Shown: positions 1 through 11,521, counted from the stretch's first letter. The stretch: DNA of 64,000 bases from Symbiodinium kawagutii (GCA_009767595.1 VSDK01022082.1:323053-387052); one strand, 5' to 3'. Notes: generated by a model not told the origin, from the sequence alone. Made by a program: numbers and translations.

Positions 1-64
1 TTTGGGGGGGGGAGGATTTTGTTCAATTGGTTTTAATTAAGAGTAATAGGAAACAACTATTATA

Positions 65-178
65 AGGGCGTCTTTCAAAATAGGGGACTCCATATTTATG
101 CGTGGAGTCTATTACTGTAATATAATGGTTAATAAACTAGATGACAACTGCGAATAGCCCTTATTTTGAGAAACACCC
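65..178. mobile_element. Family I MITE-like element, copy 1
   Basis: Both ends match the family I terminal inverted repeat (consensus GGTGGTTTCTCAAAATAGGG): left 'tctttcaaaatagggg', right 'cttattttgagaaacaccc'. About 100-115 bp, no coding capacity. The interior is diverged from the other copies. Confidence 0.75.
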
Positions 179-469
179 AAATGTTTTCTAAACCAATCAA
201 GTTTGTAAGTTACCACCCTGTAGTAAAGTCTGCCTACTTGGATGTGCAGGTGCGGTTGTATTTGGGAAATAACTATGGTTAATTGATGGAATATTTGGAT
301 TTACATAATTTTAACAGAATCCCTTTCTGCGCTTACAGGTTTATGTTTGTATAATGATTCATTCAGCGCTAGTGATTGGCTCATGGTTGCTTGAGGATGC
401 CCGATGATAAGAAACGCTGACCAACACTGGCTTAGGAGCTATGTAAAAATACCTGAGCAAACAAAGTCT

Positions 470-828
470 CTAGCCACGCCAAGCATGTGATTTAGTAGAT
501 TTAGTAGACGTGAAACAAAGACTCCAATGCGTCCTATGAAACACTGGGTCACTGTACGTTGTCGTTGACGTTCCTACAAGTGCACCAGGAGTGATTGCTC
601 CTAGCCCCCCAGGATAAGGCATCAGCAGGTGTTGGGCAAAGTCCCGGGCGTCATGCCGGTGGATGGCTTCTTCCCCCATGGGCCGAATCCTCTGCTTTCC
701 TTGAAATTTTCGAACCGTGCCAGACAGCAGAACCCTCCCAAAGCTGTGAAAGTGACCAGAGCGGTGTAAGAAATCGCCACAACAGGGTGGTCGAGGTCAC
801 CAAGGAGATCAGAGGCAGAGTCCAGCAA
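470..828 (-). pseudogene. Minus-strand coding-like continuation, two overlapping frames
   Basis: Two overlapping minus frames (622-828 and 470-679) follow the longer frame at 830-1504. The first has a hydrophobic stretch (AISYTALVTFTALGGFCCLA) that could span a membrane, then a charged segment. The second is rich in G, T and S. Frame changes between the three could mean introns I cannot place, or a decayed gene. A plus-strand frame (595-867) also looks plausible, so the strand is not certain. Confidence 0.3.
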
Positions 829-829
829 G

Positions 830-1504
830 CTAAGTATCTGAATGACTTGTCACTGGTGGCAACGTGAGGGATGATGGGCGTTTCTTCTGCCCAGGAGCAC
901 AGTCTGGTTCCGGTGGTGGAGGATTCGGTGCCTGACCCATCTGAGCTTGGATGGTCCTCTGAGCAACGGGCAGAGCATCGTACTGGGTCTGGAAGGTTTC
1001 GGAAACAACCAGGTTCGCAACTGGATGAACTTTGGCCCGGGACAGATCATATTCATGCATCAACACGTCTTCCACCAGCCTGACATACGCCCCTTCAGCG
1101 TCGGCTTCATTGCAGTTTGCTCTTGCGCTTCGGATGAACTGCGTAGTGCGTAGAGCACCCGTAGACAGGCATGCAACCATGCACGCCGAAATGTCGAAGA
1201 TTTGCCGTATTTTGAGTCGGGCGAGGCTCCTCATGAAGGAATTCGTGCGATATACCACAAGCGACATTGCGTAATGTCGGTCGAAGGTCATGGGAGGCGC
1301 AGAATGCAACCTTCTGAGGTATTGTTCCGATTTCTTTTCCTGAGGGATATCCACGCCTGGTTGGACTTCATAGTCCTTGTACATGTCCATGATGGTTGCT
1401 GGAATTTCAAACTCCATGGTGCTCCCAGCACTGATCGTTGCAGAACTGCCAGCAATGGCAGCGTTGCCAGGACCCATGATGTCAGACCATCTCTTCGGAG
1501 GCAT
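830..1504 (-). CDS. Unknown protein, 224-codon open frame
   Basis: One of the longest non-repetitive open frames in the window. It starts at an ATG (MPPKRWSDIM), and the frame stays open about ten codons further upstream, so it may be an internal exon rather than a true start. Composition is balanced: an N-terminal Ser/Ala part, a basic middle (RSLARLKIRQIFDISACMV), an acidic segment (CNEADAEGAYVRLVEDVL) and a proline-rich C-terminus (APNPPPPEPD). No domain is recognised. It ends at TAG just before the smaller minus frames at 470-828. It lacks the AACC/GGTT repeats of its surroundings, which supports a genic origin. Confidence 0.5.
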   Translation of the reverse strand: MPPKRWSDIMGPGNAAIAGSSATISAGSTMEFEIPATIMDMYKDYEVQPGVDIPQEKKSEQYLRRLHSAPPMTFDRHYAMSLVVYRTNSFMRSLARLKIRQIFDISACMVACLSTGALRTTQFIRSARANCNEADAEGAYVRLVEDVLMHEYDLSRAKVHPVANLVVSETFQTQYDALPVAQRTIQAQMGQAPNPPPPEPDCAPGQKKRPSSLTLPPVTSHSDT

Positions 1505-1716
1505 CTCGAAGATATGGAAGTTCCGAATTGACAGAACTCAGCTCTGCACGGGATAGCGCCCGAGAGCCCTTTCCCCGCGAAAACAACAAGCGCCAAGCTG
1601 AGCCCACTAGTAGCAGTGTGTTCCAAATCACATGATAACAATTTTGCCGTTCCATGCCCCTCCCACACGAGCAGAACCCAGCCTGCCCATCTAAGAGAGG
1701 CTATATTATCGAACAT

Positions 1717-2860
1717 CTACTATATCGTATATCATTCGTGAACCTCAGTGATCATTATTTTGGTTAGCAGTGCTCGCTTGGGAAATGTACCCGGTTGTCA
1801 TGGGTGCTTTTGGCGCTTGTTGTTTTCACTACACTGGCTTATGGTTGATTGGGGACTGGCAGTGGAATCTCGTAGCTGATAAATAGGTGTCATAAACAAT
1901 GATTAATGAAGAATGACTAGTTGACAGCGGCTGACGAACATAGCTCATGGCTGATACAATATGAAAAACATGAGCAGGAATAGTGCTTATGATGGATGAC
2001 AAGTATAGTTTATAGAAAAACCCAAGCTGAGAAAGTCTAAGAATTCCAGCGCGGCAAAGGCCATTTCCATGATGAAATCTCGTAATCCCAGGTATGAGTG
2101 TGATAGCCACAAGTCCAACAGAAACAAACATGAGTAATGATCGTTCATGAGGCTAGGGACCAACAAGCAAAGCTAATCATGGGGGTGAATAATGATGACC
2201 AACTATGGGAGAACCGGATTCAGAGGGGTATGATCATTTTATACATGATTTGATGAGAGCCTCACAACTTTCAAGAGAAAGACAAATTTTCCCAGTGTCC
2301 AGTTTCAAAACTCAAGAAAATTGGTAAAGTAATTAATGACAAACAACGTAAGTAATACCAGGATGATTTGCAAATACTCAGATCATGATGGTGGCAATCC
2401 TAGGACTGATAAAATAATGGTATTCCAAACAATACCAGACCTCGCCAACAAAATCGTAGGATTACCACCGATAAGCCATCGGTGCCATGCCCACTGGGGT
2501 AAAGTGAAGAGAAATCCCAGTTGTTGGATATGACAAGGATACTCCCCATATCTACTAGGCAGCGCAACCAATCAACCAGCCAACCAGAAAAAAATAAAAA
2601 AATGTCCATACATCATATCCCTCTTATTGTGGGATTTATGTAAACTTCATTTCTGACTTCTATTGACCCATCAACCATCCACCCAACCAAGCAACCAGCA
2701 TGATTCTCAGGCTGAAATTCATGGCTGACACGAGCAATAGCCACCCAGCCACCTTTCACCACCGTTAACCACCACTCACCGGCATTCACCAACCATCAAC
2801 CAACCATGACCCACCAATTCTCAACCAATTTTCAAGCACCATCAACAGCCATCAATCACC
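1717..2860. other. No gene seen; AT-rich, mixed
   Basis: No convincing coding or RNA signal. The stretch grades from mixed sequence into the ACC-rich repeats that precede island A. Confidence 0.5.
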
Positions 2861-3165
2861 GTTTAATCACCATCAATAACCATTAACAAGCAATAACCAT
2901 TCATAGCCATTAATAACCATCAATCACCATTGATAACCATCAACAACCACAAATAACCATCAATCACCATTACCATTTATGGTGAATAAGAATAAATAAC
3001 CACGAATGACCCTTATCACTATTTAAATAAGCATTCAAAGCCATCACCATTTAATCACCATCAATCATCATCACTAGCATTAGTACTCAAAAATACTCAA
3101 CTATCATAAATCACCATTATAACCATTACCCACCAGGTTTCAAGCACCAACCCTTCACCCAGCCA
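2860..3165. repeat. Left (AACC-type) arm of island A
   Basis: Degenerate repeats of 'accatcaatcaccatt' and 'ataaccatcaac'. C strongly exceeds G on the plus strand. The complementary GGTT-type composition starts just after island A. Confidence 0.75.
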
Positions 3166-3295
3166 CCGTTCCCAACGGTTCGAAACCGTTCCGTTCACCA
3201 GCCAGCTCCGCCGGCAGCGCGCCAGCGCCAAGCGACGTGCCAGCGCCAAACGACGTCGCCAGCTCAGTGCCTGGCGAGGCACAAGGGATCACAGT
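3165..3295. other. GC-rich skew-switch island A (possible exon)
   Basis: GC-rich core between an AACC arm and a GTTGAT arm. Its left edge contains GTTCACCAG (3193-3201), which is an acceptor (CACCAG) on plus and a donor (CTG|GTGAAC) on minus. Minus: acceptor CGCCAG before 3270 and donor after 3199 give 72 nt (frame ALSWRRRLALARR... or TELATSFGAGTSLG...). Plus: from 3202 the frame reads ...SAPAPSDVPAPNDVASS. Both are open; strand unresolved. Confidence 0.5.
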
Positions 3296-3299
3296 CAAT

Positions 3300-4430
3300 G
3301 GTTTGAATGTGATCCGTTACCTGGTTTTATTAATAGTTGATATTTTATTTATAGTTGATAGTTATGATTTTAATGGTTGATATTTTATTAATAGTTGATA
3401 TGCATTAATAGTTGATATTAAAAGTTGATCGTTATATTCCCATCTAACCAGTTTTAATTGATATTCATGACTATCTTAATATCAAAACCTTTGACTATAA
3501 CTATAACTATAGTTGTAATGGTAAAAATTACACCTATAACTGTCACTATTTCATGATTCATGATTATATTAATAGTTGTAATCATGATTGTGGTTGTAGT
3601 TCTATTAATTTATGTGATGGTTTTAATATGATCATAAATATTTACAATAACTATAACCATGATTTAATGGTAATAATGGTAGTAACTATAACAAAACCCA
3701 TCTTATGTCATGGTTGTGTTAATATCAAAACCAATGACTAATGATGGTTATAACATGGTTCGGTTGTAGTTATAGTGATGAATGGTTTCAATATGATCTA
3801 ATGGTTGAAACTTCTTAGCTTACGATGATTATAGAATAAATTTAGAGTGATTGTAGGTTATAGTGGTTGATGGTTTTGATATGGTCTGATGGTTGAAATG
3901 ATCATATAGCGAATGAAACCATTGATTGATATAGGATATATATATATATATATCCGTTATAGCGATTATAACCATTATATCCTCTTAGATATATGAGTTT
4001 TATATGGTTAAAACTGATGATTCTAGATCATGGTTGCAATGATTATAGGGTATAGTTAGTGATCATAGTGACAGTGATAGTGGTTGAAACTCTAATGATT
4101 GAAATTCCAATGGTTATAGTTATTGATCTTAGTAACTCATGGTTTTAGAAATGAGTCGTATGGTTTTATGATCATAGTTTAATGATCTAATATAGTTCAT
4201 ATGATGTAATGGTTGAAACTCTAATGATTGAAATTGTGAATGCTTATACTTATGGTCATGTTAGTATGTAAGTTATCCATGAACATAGTTGACAGATTAT
4301 AGTATGATAGCAAGCAGGTTCTATTGATCGAATGGTTTTAGTATGATCGAATCGGTGAGAAATTCTAATGGCTTTATTGATCGAAGGTTTCTATTGATCG
4401 AATGGTTCTATTGATTTATGTAATTGTTTA
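3300..4430. repeat. Right (GGTT-type) arm of island A
   Basis: Degenerate 'aatagttgatatt', 'atggttgaaa' and 'aatggttata' repeats. G and T exceed C and A on the plus strand. Contains a short TA run at about 3936-3955. No gene is seen. Confidence 0.7.
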
Positions 4431-4433
4431 AAT

Positions 4434-4534
4434 GGTGGTTTCTCAAAATAGGGGTACCCCTAAATCATCCATTAATAGTCATCTATAGTAATAAACCAAC
4501 CATTTTTTGGGGTCCCCTATTTTCAGAAACACCC
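4434..4534. mobile_element. Family I MITE-like element, copy 2
   Basis: Left end GGTGGTTTCTCAAAATAGGG and right end CCCCTATTTTCAGAAACACC form near-perfect inverted repeats about 100 bp apart. It lies where the repeat polarity changes back from GGTT-type to AACC-type. Confidence 0.92.
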
Positions 4535-4589
4535 AAATGATTTATGGTGGAAACTTCTAAGGTTAAAATGATTACAGATAACCAAGTTG

Positions 4590-5020
4590 TTCATGATCAT
4601 AGCAATCTCATCAGTACAGCTTCATGTTGCTCATCAATGCTCAACAATACAAGCAATCAATACTGGTTCGTCACAACTGACTACTGAACAATCATTAATC
4701 ACTAAACAATTCTTAAATCGTACATTTCTGCTTCCTAAACAATTCCTAGTCAATCATTGCCAACAAATCGCCAACTAGTTATTGTTTAGCCATTATTGAC
4801 TCATTGTTCACCATCATTGACAAATGGAGTTACAACCATCATTAGTCATCCTCACCACTACTAAACTAGTTAACCATTAGAACCATTAGTTATTCAGAAT
4901 TAGTCACCATTAAACTAATTTACCATTATAATCATTGTTATTCATCATTATCATTAGCCATAAGGCTATAACCATCAATTATTCACCATGATTGACCCAT
5001 CATGACTACTATGCCTAGTC
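4590..5020. repeat. Left (AACC-type) arm of island B
   Basis: Degenerate 'ccattagaaccattag' and 'accatcattagtcatc' repeats. C and A exceed G and T. No gene is seen. Confidence 0.7.
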
Positions 5021-5024
5021 CTTC

Positions 5025-5155
5025 CTCACCGGTGACCAGCGGCCTGGGCCAAAGACGGAGTCGTGGGCGACTCGAAGGAGCCAGCCACGGATCCTGCGAC
5101 AGCGCGAAGCACAACGGTTGCTTTTGCGGCACTCGAAATGGACTCCTGAGGAGTT
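5025..5155. other. GC-rich skew-switch island B (possible exon)
   Basis: Plus reading from acceptor ACCAG (exon from 5040) to a GT at 5153: RPGPKTESWATRRSQPRILR and on to HSKWTPEE. Minus reading from acceptor CCTCAG (exon from 5145) to donor CTG|GTCACC (end 5037), 109 nt: ESISSAAKATVVLRAVAGSV then FESPTTPSLAQAA. The minus amino-acid mix looks more natural, while the W/R/Q-rich plus reading is typical of an antisense frame. Strand not proven. Confidence 0.5.
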
Positions 5156-5164
5156 GGTTTGGTG

Positions 5165-5245
5165 GTTGGTTGGTGGTTGGTTAAACGGTTGGTTGAATGG
5201 TTGGTTGAATGGTTGGTTGAATGGTTGGTTGAATGGTTGGTTCAA
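5165..5245. repeat. 12-bp tandem array, right arm of island B
   Basis: About six copies of GGTTGGTTGAAT immediately right of island B. Open frames across it (QPFN or GWLN repeats) are artefacts of the array. Confidence 0.9.
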
Positions 5246-5299
5246 ATGCTTGCTGTCAAACCACGACTCCACACCTCAGCTGGGTGCTCACACCAGCTA

Positions 5300-6880
5300 G
5301 ACATGATGAAACATGAAAAAACGATATCAACCCAGGTTGTATTCAACAGCTTAGCTTTTGATATCAGGAGTTGATTCAGTTGAATAATACAGATATCAGT
5401 CCAGGCTACTCCTGTTGAATCATGAGATACCTGTTGTTGAAACAACAACTACTTAGTACGGTCAACCAATATCACTGACATCTTGACAAAGTTGATCAGT
5501 TGAACCATCAAGTCAAGGGAAACAGCAAATGATGCTGTGCGGCATAAGTAGCCTTCATGGATCAGTAAGGTGCAATTGTCACCAAGAACTGCTAATATGA
5601 CAGCCAAACCCTGGTATCTATCCATAATCAACTTTTACAGAATTCCCATGAACACTGGTATTCGGAATCAACTCATACAGAACCCCCACTGTGAAATTCC
5701 ATCATCGTATGAACTATCGAAACATAGAAACCATGACCCAATCACCATGCCATAATCAACAGGCAACCATCATTAATAGATCTTGTTGATGAACATGCTG
5801 CTTCAGTTGACTTCCAAAGAAACAATACAAGCTGGACATAAATACATACATTTATATATGAATTATACAAACACATTATGGTGCATCACATTCAGGTCGG
5901 TGTGCGACATATTTGTTGACGTAGGACGGGATGCCAACTCCTTGGCGCCCGCTCCTGAACTGACCACAGTGGCGTAGGACGGCCGTAGCTCGTTCTCGGC
6001 CAGGCCCACTTCGGCCTAGGTGTTGGCGGCTATGGCACGAGGTGATGAAGCATGGCCAGGCCATGAACACGGACATTAACCATGGACTAACCAAGGCAAA
6101 GGAGTCACTTGCCCCGCCCTGACCAAGCGTCCCAAATATAACGGAAAACACAAATTGTTTAGAACTGCCAACGAGTTATTGTGCATTATTAGGTCAAAGC
6201 AAATGGAGTTTAATCAACATCATTAAGATGATAATTTTGGGCCTCCCATCATTCATTTTTTCCTCCTATTGGAAAACCCCCCAAAAAAAGAAACTGGGAC
6301 TCGTAGGTTTCGGATTTTGGTTATGGTCAATTGCGTTTGTTACTTTCGGTTCAGGACAACCAATAATAAAATAGAACATCCTAAACATCAGATTTACTCC
6401 TAATAATAGAAACTCCTGGGCCCGGGGGGGTATTTCATTAAGAGTTTTATCTTCTATTAGGTGTTTCCTTCGTATACTGTAGTTATTTTTGTTGTACGCT
6501 TCTAAGAGGTGTTCATAAAAAATGTTAGAAGGAAAAGGTCGAAAACGAAGTGGTCTTCCGGGCTTTATTTTCTGTAGGGTTTTCCTTTGTACAAATTTCT
6601 CACGATCCTTGACAAAGTTTTAATAAAGGATATTACAAAAAAGGATAAAAAGATAGCCAACCGAAAGGTCATAAAAGGTTTTTTTAACTAAGTGTTGTAT
6701 TTTTTACAAAAGAATTCCTTTGTACAACACTTTTTATTTTTCAACCATACTTCGTGTTCTTATTAGAGACCATGAACCGTGAACCATGACGTGGGAATCG
6801 ACCAGTTTTTTCCAGCCTTAACCAACCACATTTGTCGATCAATCAGCTGCTCATCGCTATTCTCAGGTCACACCCAATAT
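5300..6880. other. No clear gene; mixed and low-complexity DNA
   Basis: 5300-5870 is mixed and lacks arm-like repeats. 5925-6030 is GC-rich but has no arm polarity. 6240-6740 has many short homopolymer runs (g, t, a) and no open frame of note. Confidence 0.45.
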
Positions 6881-6980
6881 GGTGGTTTCTCAAAATAGGG
6901 AGCCCCAAAAATAGCTGGTTTATTACTATAAATAATGAATAATGGATGATTTAGGGGATCCCCTATTTTGAGAAACACCC
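6881..6980. mobile_element. Family I MITE-like element, copy 3
   Basis: Ends GGTGGTTTCTCAAAATAGGG and CCCTATTTTGAGAAACACCC. The interior carries the family's 'tttattactataaat' and 'ggatgatttaggggatc'. Confidence 0.93.
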
Positions 6981-7204
6981 GCTAGCCAGCGCAATGTTTT
7001 CCACCAAGTTTCTGAACCGAAGAATGATGTGCATTTATTTGCCGCATGCACTGGTGGCTGGCAAATGTTCTAAGTCATGATGACACGATGACATAATCAC
7101 ATGCATTGCTGCATTTAGGAAGAGCCAAGAATGGAACGGACATATTGTAGCTACAAGATTCGAAACAAATATATTATGAAGAGACATGTTGCGAAAACCA
7201 ACTG

Positions 7205-7670
7205 CTAGTTAAGTGGAGAACTGACGAAGGTAATCATACGAAGCCCCACACAAACACAAACCAGAAACCGCCATTGCGATGCCAGCGCCGCGGACCTTCG
7301 CCTGCATTGGTTCAACCTGATCCTGTCTTTGAAGTAGCGCCAGGGGCGGTCGATGATCTGCGTTCCAAAACCATGGCCATGATGAAAACTCCAGAAAGAG
7401 GGGCGCTGGCCCATTCCTAACCCCTCCGCTGATGCCTCCTGCAGAATACCGCTGAGCTCGAACATGTTCACGGCTACCCCTGCCTCTTGCAACAGGTCGG
7501 TCAAGGGCAGCGTGTTGCGGCATTCATNNNNNNNNNNNNNNNNNNNNNNNNCATTCCTGGCGGTTTCAAAAGCTCCGAAAAATGCAACAATTCTCCAAGA
7601 ATTTCTTCGAGGCCTTGCTTCCGCTGCAAAGATTTCCGATTGCCCAATAATCTCCAGGGCCTGGTACGCC
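7205..7670 (-). CDS. Unknown protein exon interrupted by an assembly gap
   Basis: Minus frame open from an acceptor-like GCGCAG (exon start about 7670) to TAG at 7205. Residues read AYQALEIIGQSEIFAAEARP before the gap, and TDLLQEAGVAVNMFELSGIL then FGTQIIDRPWRYFKDRIRL after it. The composition is balanced and free of the surrounding repeats. The 24 Ns fall inside the frame; whether it continues across depends on the true gap length. No family is recognised. Confidence 0.5.
7528..7551. other. Assembly gap (24 N)
   Basis: Run of N flanked by CATTCAT on the left and CATTCCT on the right. The shared CATTC suggests a repeat that could have been collapsed or mis-joined. Confidence 0.99.
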
Positions 7671-7743
7671 CTGCGCACACACGCGGGTCCCCAATGGGTC
7701 CAACGATCTAAGGTCCAAGATCCAAAATGTCTAGAAAAAAATC

Positions 7744-7790
7744 TTGGATCCAGGATCGAAATTTGGATTCAACATTGGATCCTGGATCTG
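7744..7790. repeat. GATCC inverted repeat
   Basis: GATCCAGGATC (7747-7757) and GATCCTGGATC (7778-7788) are perfect 11-bp inverted copies around a 20-nt spacer, within a stretch rich in GGATC and CCAAGATCC. It lies just upstream of the minus exon at 7205-7670. A hairpin is possible; no function is inferred. Confidence 0.75.
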
Positions 7791-8299
7791 GATATCAGGT
7801 ATGGAAAATGTGTATGTGCATGTGTCTGCAAATAAAGAATGTATATTTGTGAAAAAACATTCAAACGTATACTTATAGATGGTATCCGTCTTTTATTCAA
7901 CAATTGCTTCCTGAACCACTAAGGTCGGAATCACAGGGGAGGAACGAAAAACTAAAAAGTGAAAAGGTTTGAATGTTGAGCATGTTGGGTCACTTTGAAC
8001 CATGGACTATCCGAATGTTGACTGTTGGTTGACAGTTGACAATCATCATGAACGAACTACCAGTCAACCATCGCATTCACAATTTATCATTGAAAAAATT
8101 GGCAGTTGATTATTCACGGCCTATTGTTCAACCTTCGATTTTTTCCACTGGCCAATCGTATCACGATTATAATTCAATAATGAAATCGGTCCTAAACCAT
8201 TCTAAACCAATATTCATCAACCATTACATTTCCCATGGCTTATTGAATTTATGTTGCATTCAACTACTAAGCATTGGGTATTAACATTGAATGAATCGT

Positions 8300-8960
8300 T
8301 GCTAACCTTGAAACCAACCTATGCGTGACCATGTCTTGAGCATCCTACATCCCATGATTGCTGAGAACCAGCGGTCAATTGACCTATCATTAACTCATTG
8401 AGATAATTCATTAGCCAGGCAATGGTCAAACCTACTTTTTGGTCGTCCATTCAGTCACGATCATTGTTGATCCCATTGCTGAATAGTGGGTTTTAGATGG
8501 GTTAAGTAAGCATGAATTACCTTGCGGAGTTCATAATTAAAAATGATTTCCCTTTAACCACAGACATCCTACGATTCTCCCTTCCGAATAACCTTCTAAG
8601 TTCCAGTGTCTACTATAATCCCCCTACTAAATCGGTAAAACCGTAGGTCAACAATAACCATTAAAGAACCGCTAGTCTCTTATTTAGCTGGTAGTTTATG
8701 ATATATCTACTACTAGACTAGCTCCTCACCACTAAGCTAGTTGCCAGTTATAGGAATAAGATGGCCAATGATGGGTAATGATCTGATATTGGTTATGTTT
8801 TTTATCATTAACAAATTATTAAACCATGAATATATAAACTAATCTATTGACCATAGAACTGCTAAACTAGATATTGATCACTATTCATCTATCTTGAACC
8901 ATTCATAGCCCAACATTCAATGACCCCACTGGGTCATCCACCAAGGGACCCCCACTAAGG
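8300..8960. repeat. Left (AACC-type) arm of island C
   Basis: C- and A-rich degenerate repeats ('aaccattaaag', 'aaccattcatagcccaac'). No gene is seen. Confidence 0.6.
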
Positions 8961-8964
8961 GACC

Positions 8965-9072
8965 CCGTTTTCTTTCACCCGTGCCCACCGCTTCCGAGGC
9001 ACCAAGGCAGTCTGTCGAGCTGAACGGATTTTGTCCTGCGACAAGGGCTGGAAACCATGGCAATTGTTAAGG
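8965..9072. other. GC-rich skew-switch island C (possible exon)
   Basis: Minus reading: acceptor GGTTTCCAG, exon 9047 to 8979 (69 nt), donor CGG|GTGAAAG, frame PLSQDKIRSARQTALVPRKR. Plus reading: acceptor TTCCGAG, exon 8999-9071, donor TTAAG|GTGAAT, frame TKAVCRAERILSCDKGWKPW. Both are possible; the minus composition looks better. Confidence 0.5.
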
Positions 9073-9565
9073 TGAATAGTTGGCAAATGGTTGGTTAGTG
9101 GTAGACTTAACTGCTACTGCTACTGCTACTGCTGCTGCTACTACTACTACTACTACTACTCCTACTAGAACTACTCGGTAGGTTTAACTACTAGGTTGAT
9201 GGTAGGGTTTAACCATTGCAAGTAGATATTGGACATTACAAGAGAGGCAACCAATCACTTGGTTGGTTTAACTACTTTTTGAAGTCGAATGCCATGGGTG
9301 GTGAATGACCAACAAGAAATTGGTAAAATAGCGGCTGATAATGAGTAATAATGGTTATCTAATGTTAAAATAATGGTTAGATCATAATCTAATAAAGGTT
9401 GATGGTTGTTTGCTGGTTGGTTGACAATGGTTCGATAGTGGACACTACAAGTAATAGTTCAACAATGGCTATGTAGTGATTGACAATTGGAAGGTGGAAC
9501 ACAGGTGGTGAATGACCAACAAGAAATGGTGGTTTGATGCTCTAATAATTACCAATGGTTGAGTC
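9060..9565. repeat. Right (GGTT-type) arm of island C
   Basis: GTTGG and AATGGTT repeats, including a CTG/CTA trinucleotide run at about 9110-9172. The polarity changes back to AACC-type near 9570. Confidence 0.7.
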
Positions 9566-9569
9566 AACA

Positions 9570-10140
9570 ATGACCATCTAAAACATACATGACCAACAAC
9601 AAAATTGTTGAACAGTGGTTCAAACCACTACCATATTCATTGTCTAAGCATTTGTTTGCACCAAATTAAATTGATCATGTTAACGAATTATCCAGATTTG
9701 TTGATAATTAGCTAGTTACTATCTAACAATATTCCATTAACCACGTGAATCATCCAGCTATTGCCTAACCTAACCATTGCCACTATCTAAGCATTATGAA
9801 ATAATATTATCATAGTTACCTTTTCAATATTATCTTATCATTACTAGCCGTTATTTACCAATATCAACCCCCTATTTAAGAATTATGTACGCATTATTTA
9901 ACCATATTCCATCAATCATGTCAATAATCCAGTTGCAAACATCCCACCATAATTAAGCCTATTATTGTTAATTATCGTAATAAAACATTATTGCCTATTA
10001 TGCAAACCCCACGTTTTTAGTTGTTCTATATATGCTTACTCCAAGCATAAATATTGTTTTCAATTCCATCCAACCATAATCAGCGATTAAAAACGTAAAA
10101 CCATATTTTTACGCTAAAAGCGTAAAACCATATATGCTTT
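9570..10140. repeat. Left (AACC-type) arm of island D
   Basis: Degenerate 'ccattaaccacg', 'catcaatcatgtcaat' and 'aaccatattcc' repeats. C and A exceed G and T. No gene is seen. Confidence 0.65.
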
Positions 10141-10214
10141 AGCTGTTTTATATAATTTTTACGCAATCCCATTTTTTGGGATGTATAAAACCGCTTGAAA
10201 CGTGGGGTTTGCAG

Positions 10215-10330
10215 CGTAGCATTTTTCTCCACCGTCCCACCTTCTCCACTGCTGCACCTCCAAGGTGCGACACGAAGCGTGCTGTCGGAATGTGCTGTCG
10301 GCAGTGACCAGGTGACCTGGGGTGGTGACC
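10215..10330. other. GC-rich skew-switch island D (possible exon)
   Basis: Minus reading: acceptor CCGACAG, exon 10294 to 10241 (54 nt), donor GAGAAG|GTGGGA, frame HIPTARFVSHLGGAAVEK. A plus reading ends at donor ACCAG|GTGACC. Right of it lie GGTGACCTG repeats. Confidence 0.5.
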
Positions 10331-10516
10331 TGGGTGGTGACCTGGTGGCGAATTGATGGGTGAAATGGCTAATTCAGTATGAATGATAGGTGAAATGGTC
10401 TCCAAATGATCGGTAAATGATGGTTTCACCAACAAATAATGAATGTTAATGAACCAATTTCATGGGCGATAGGGTTTCCACCAACAAATAACTAATAGGT
10501 AATTTTCCACCAATGA

Positions 10517-10624
10517 TATGAGTCAATATTAACCAATGGGGGAGAATGACCGATAAATTTATAGGGAAAACCATTGGTAATGATAGGGAACCAGGGGGAC
10601 TAAGGGTGAAGTGACCCACAGCCA
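10517..10624. mobile_element. Family II element, copy 1
   Basis: Left end 'atgagtcaatattaacc', right end 'tgacccacagcca': inverted repeats of consensus ATATGGCTGTGGGTCAA. The interior carries the family's GGGGAACCAGGGG-type segment in reverse orientation. Confidence 0.8.
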
Positions 10625-10726
10625 AATGGTCTCTAAATGATGGGTGATGGTTGTATTGCCGTAACTGATGCTTGATTAGTGGCCACTAGTGATGGTAAAT
10701 GAACCAACCATTCAGTATGGCTAGTT

Positions 10727-10837
10727 GGCTGTGGGTCAGAACCCTGTACCCCTGGTTCCCCTATCATTAACCATTATTTTCCTTATTATAGATGGTTATT
10801 ATCCCCATTATTGGTTGGTTAATATTGACCCATGGCT
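10727..10837. mobile_element. Family II element, copy 2
   Basis: Begins GGCTGTGGGTCAG with 'ccctgtacccctggttcccc', ends TATTGACCCATGGCT. About 110 bp. Confidence 0.88.
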
Positions 10838-10839
10838 AG

Positions 10840-11095
10840 TTGATTGATTCATGACTTAGCCAAGCTTTTTTGGGGGTGGTTGACATTGGTCAAGGATGCT
10901 TGTGGCAGCAGAGACGGGTTTGTCACCACTACTAATGTTAACCCAGGATCAATACACCCCCAGGTTGATTAATGGGAGGGGTTACCATTTTAAAGGGAAA
11001 CCAAGGCTTTTAGGGGATACCCCCTATTAATCAACCAGGGGTTTGTTAATCCTGGGTTAACATTAATTAATCATAATCATCATTGAATCATCACC
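10840..11095. repeat. Short inverted repeat around a G-rich spacer
   Basis: 'actaatgttaacccaggatcaatac' (about 10930) has an inverted partner 'gtttgttaatcctgggttaacatt' (about 11041), with 'caccccaggttgattaatggg' and 'cccctattaatcaaccagggg' inside. This looks like a degenerate inverted-repeat element of about 135 bp (10928-11065) seen only once here. Confidence 0.55.
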
Positions 11096-11399
11096 AAGCA
11101 TTATCAGCCACTTTTTGTTCCCGTGAATTACTCAAAGTTTGGACAAATTGTTCTTGACCAACAACATTCGGAACCATTCCTAGCCATGAACTCTCACCAG
11201 TCTTCCACTCTAGTGTCAAAGAAGTCCAGGTGCAATCCCCTTGAGATTGCAAGCACATGACGCTCATCTCACGTATCAATCAGTATCTGTCCAAAATGCT
11301 GGTGAGTATGTGCATCCCCACTTCGCAAGGAACTGATTACACTCACCATGATCATAGGCGTTCATCCACCCGCCTTTTCCTGTCAATTACTATGGTAGT

Positions 11400-11521
11400 A
11401 TGGCGGCGGGTCAAAACCCTGTACCCCTGGTTCCCCGATCATTAACCGTTGTTTTCCCTATTGTTGTCAATTATTATCCCCTATGATCATTATCGGTTAA
11501 TTAATTTTGACTCATAGCCAT
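11400..11521. mobile_element. Family II element, copy 3
   Basis: Left end ATGGCGGCGGGTCAAAACCC, right end TTTTGACTCATAGCCAT, with the typical 'gtacccctggttccccgatc' interior. Confidence 0.9.

Noticed and set aside
3170..3195. GGTTCGAAACC, a perfect tRNA B-box word
   Set aside because: No A-box or cloverleaf upstream. It is part of a near-palindrome (AACGGTTCGAAACCGTT) at the edge of island A.
5015..5374. Frames with QPFN or GWLN repeats
   Set aside because: Produced by the 12-bp GGTTGGTTGAAT array; only the island B part may be coding.
8999..9071. RILSCDKGWKPWQLL on plus resembles a pentatricopeptide-repeat motif
   Set aside because: Key positions and spacing differ, and the minus reading has stronger splice sites.
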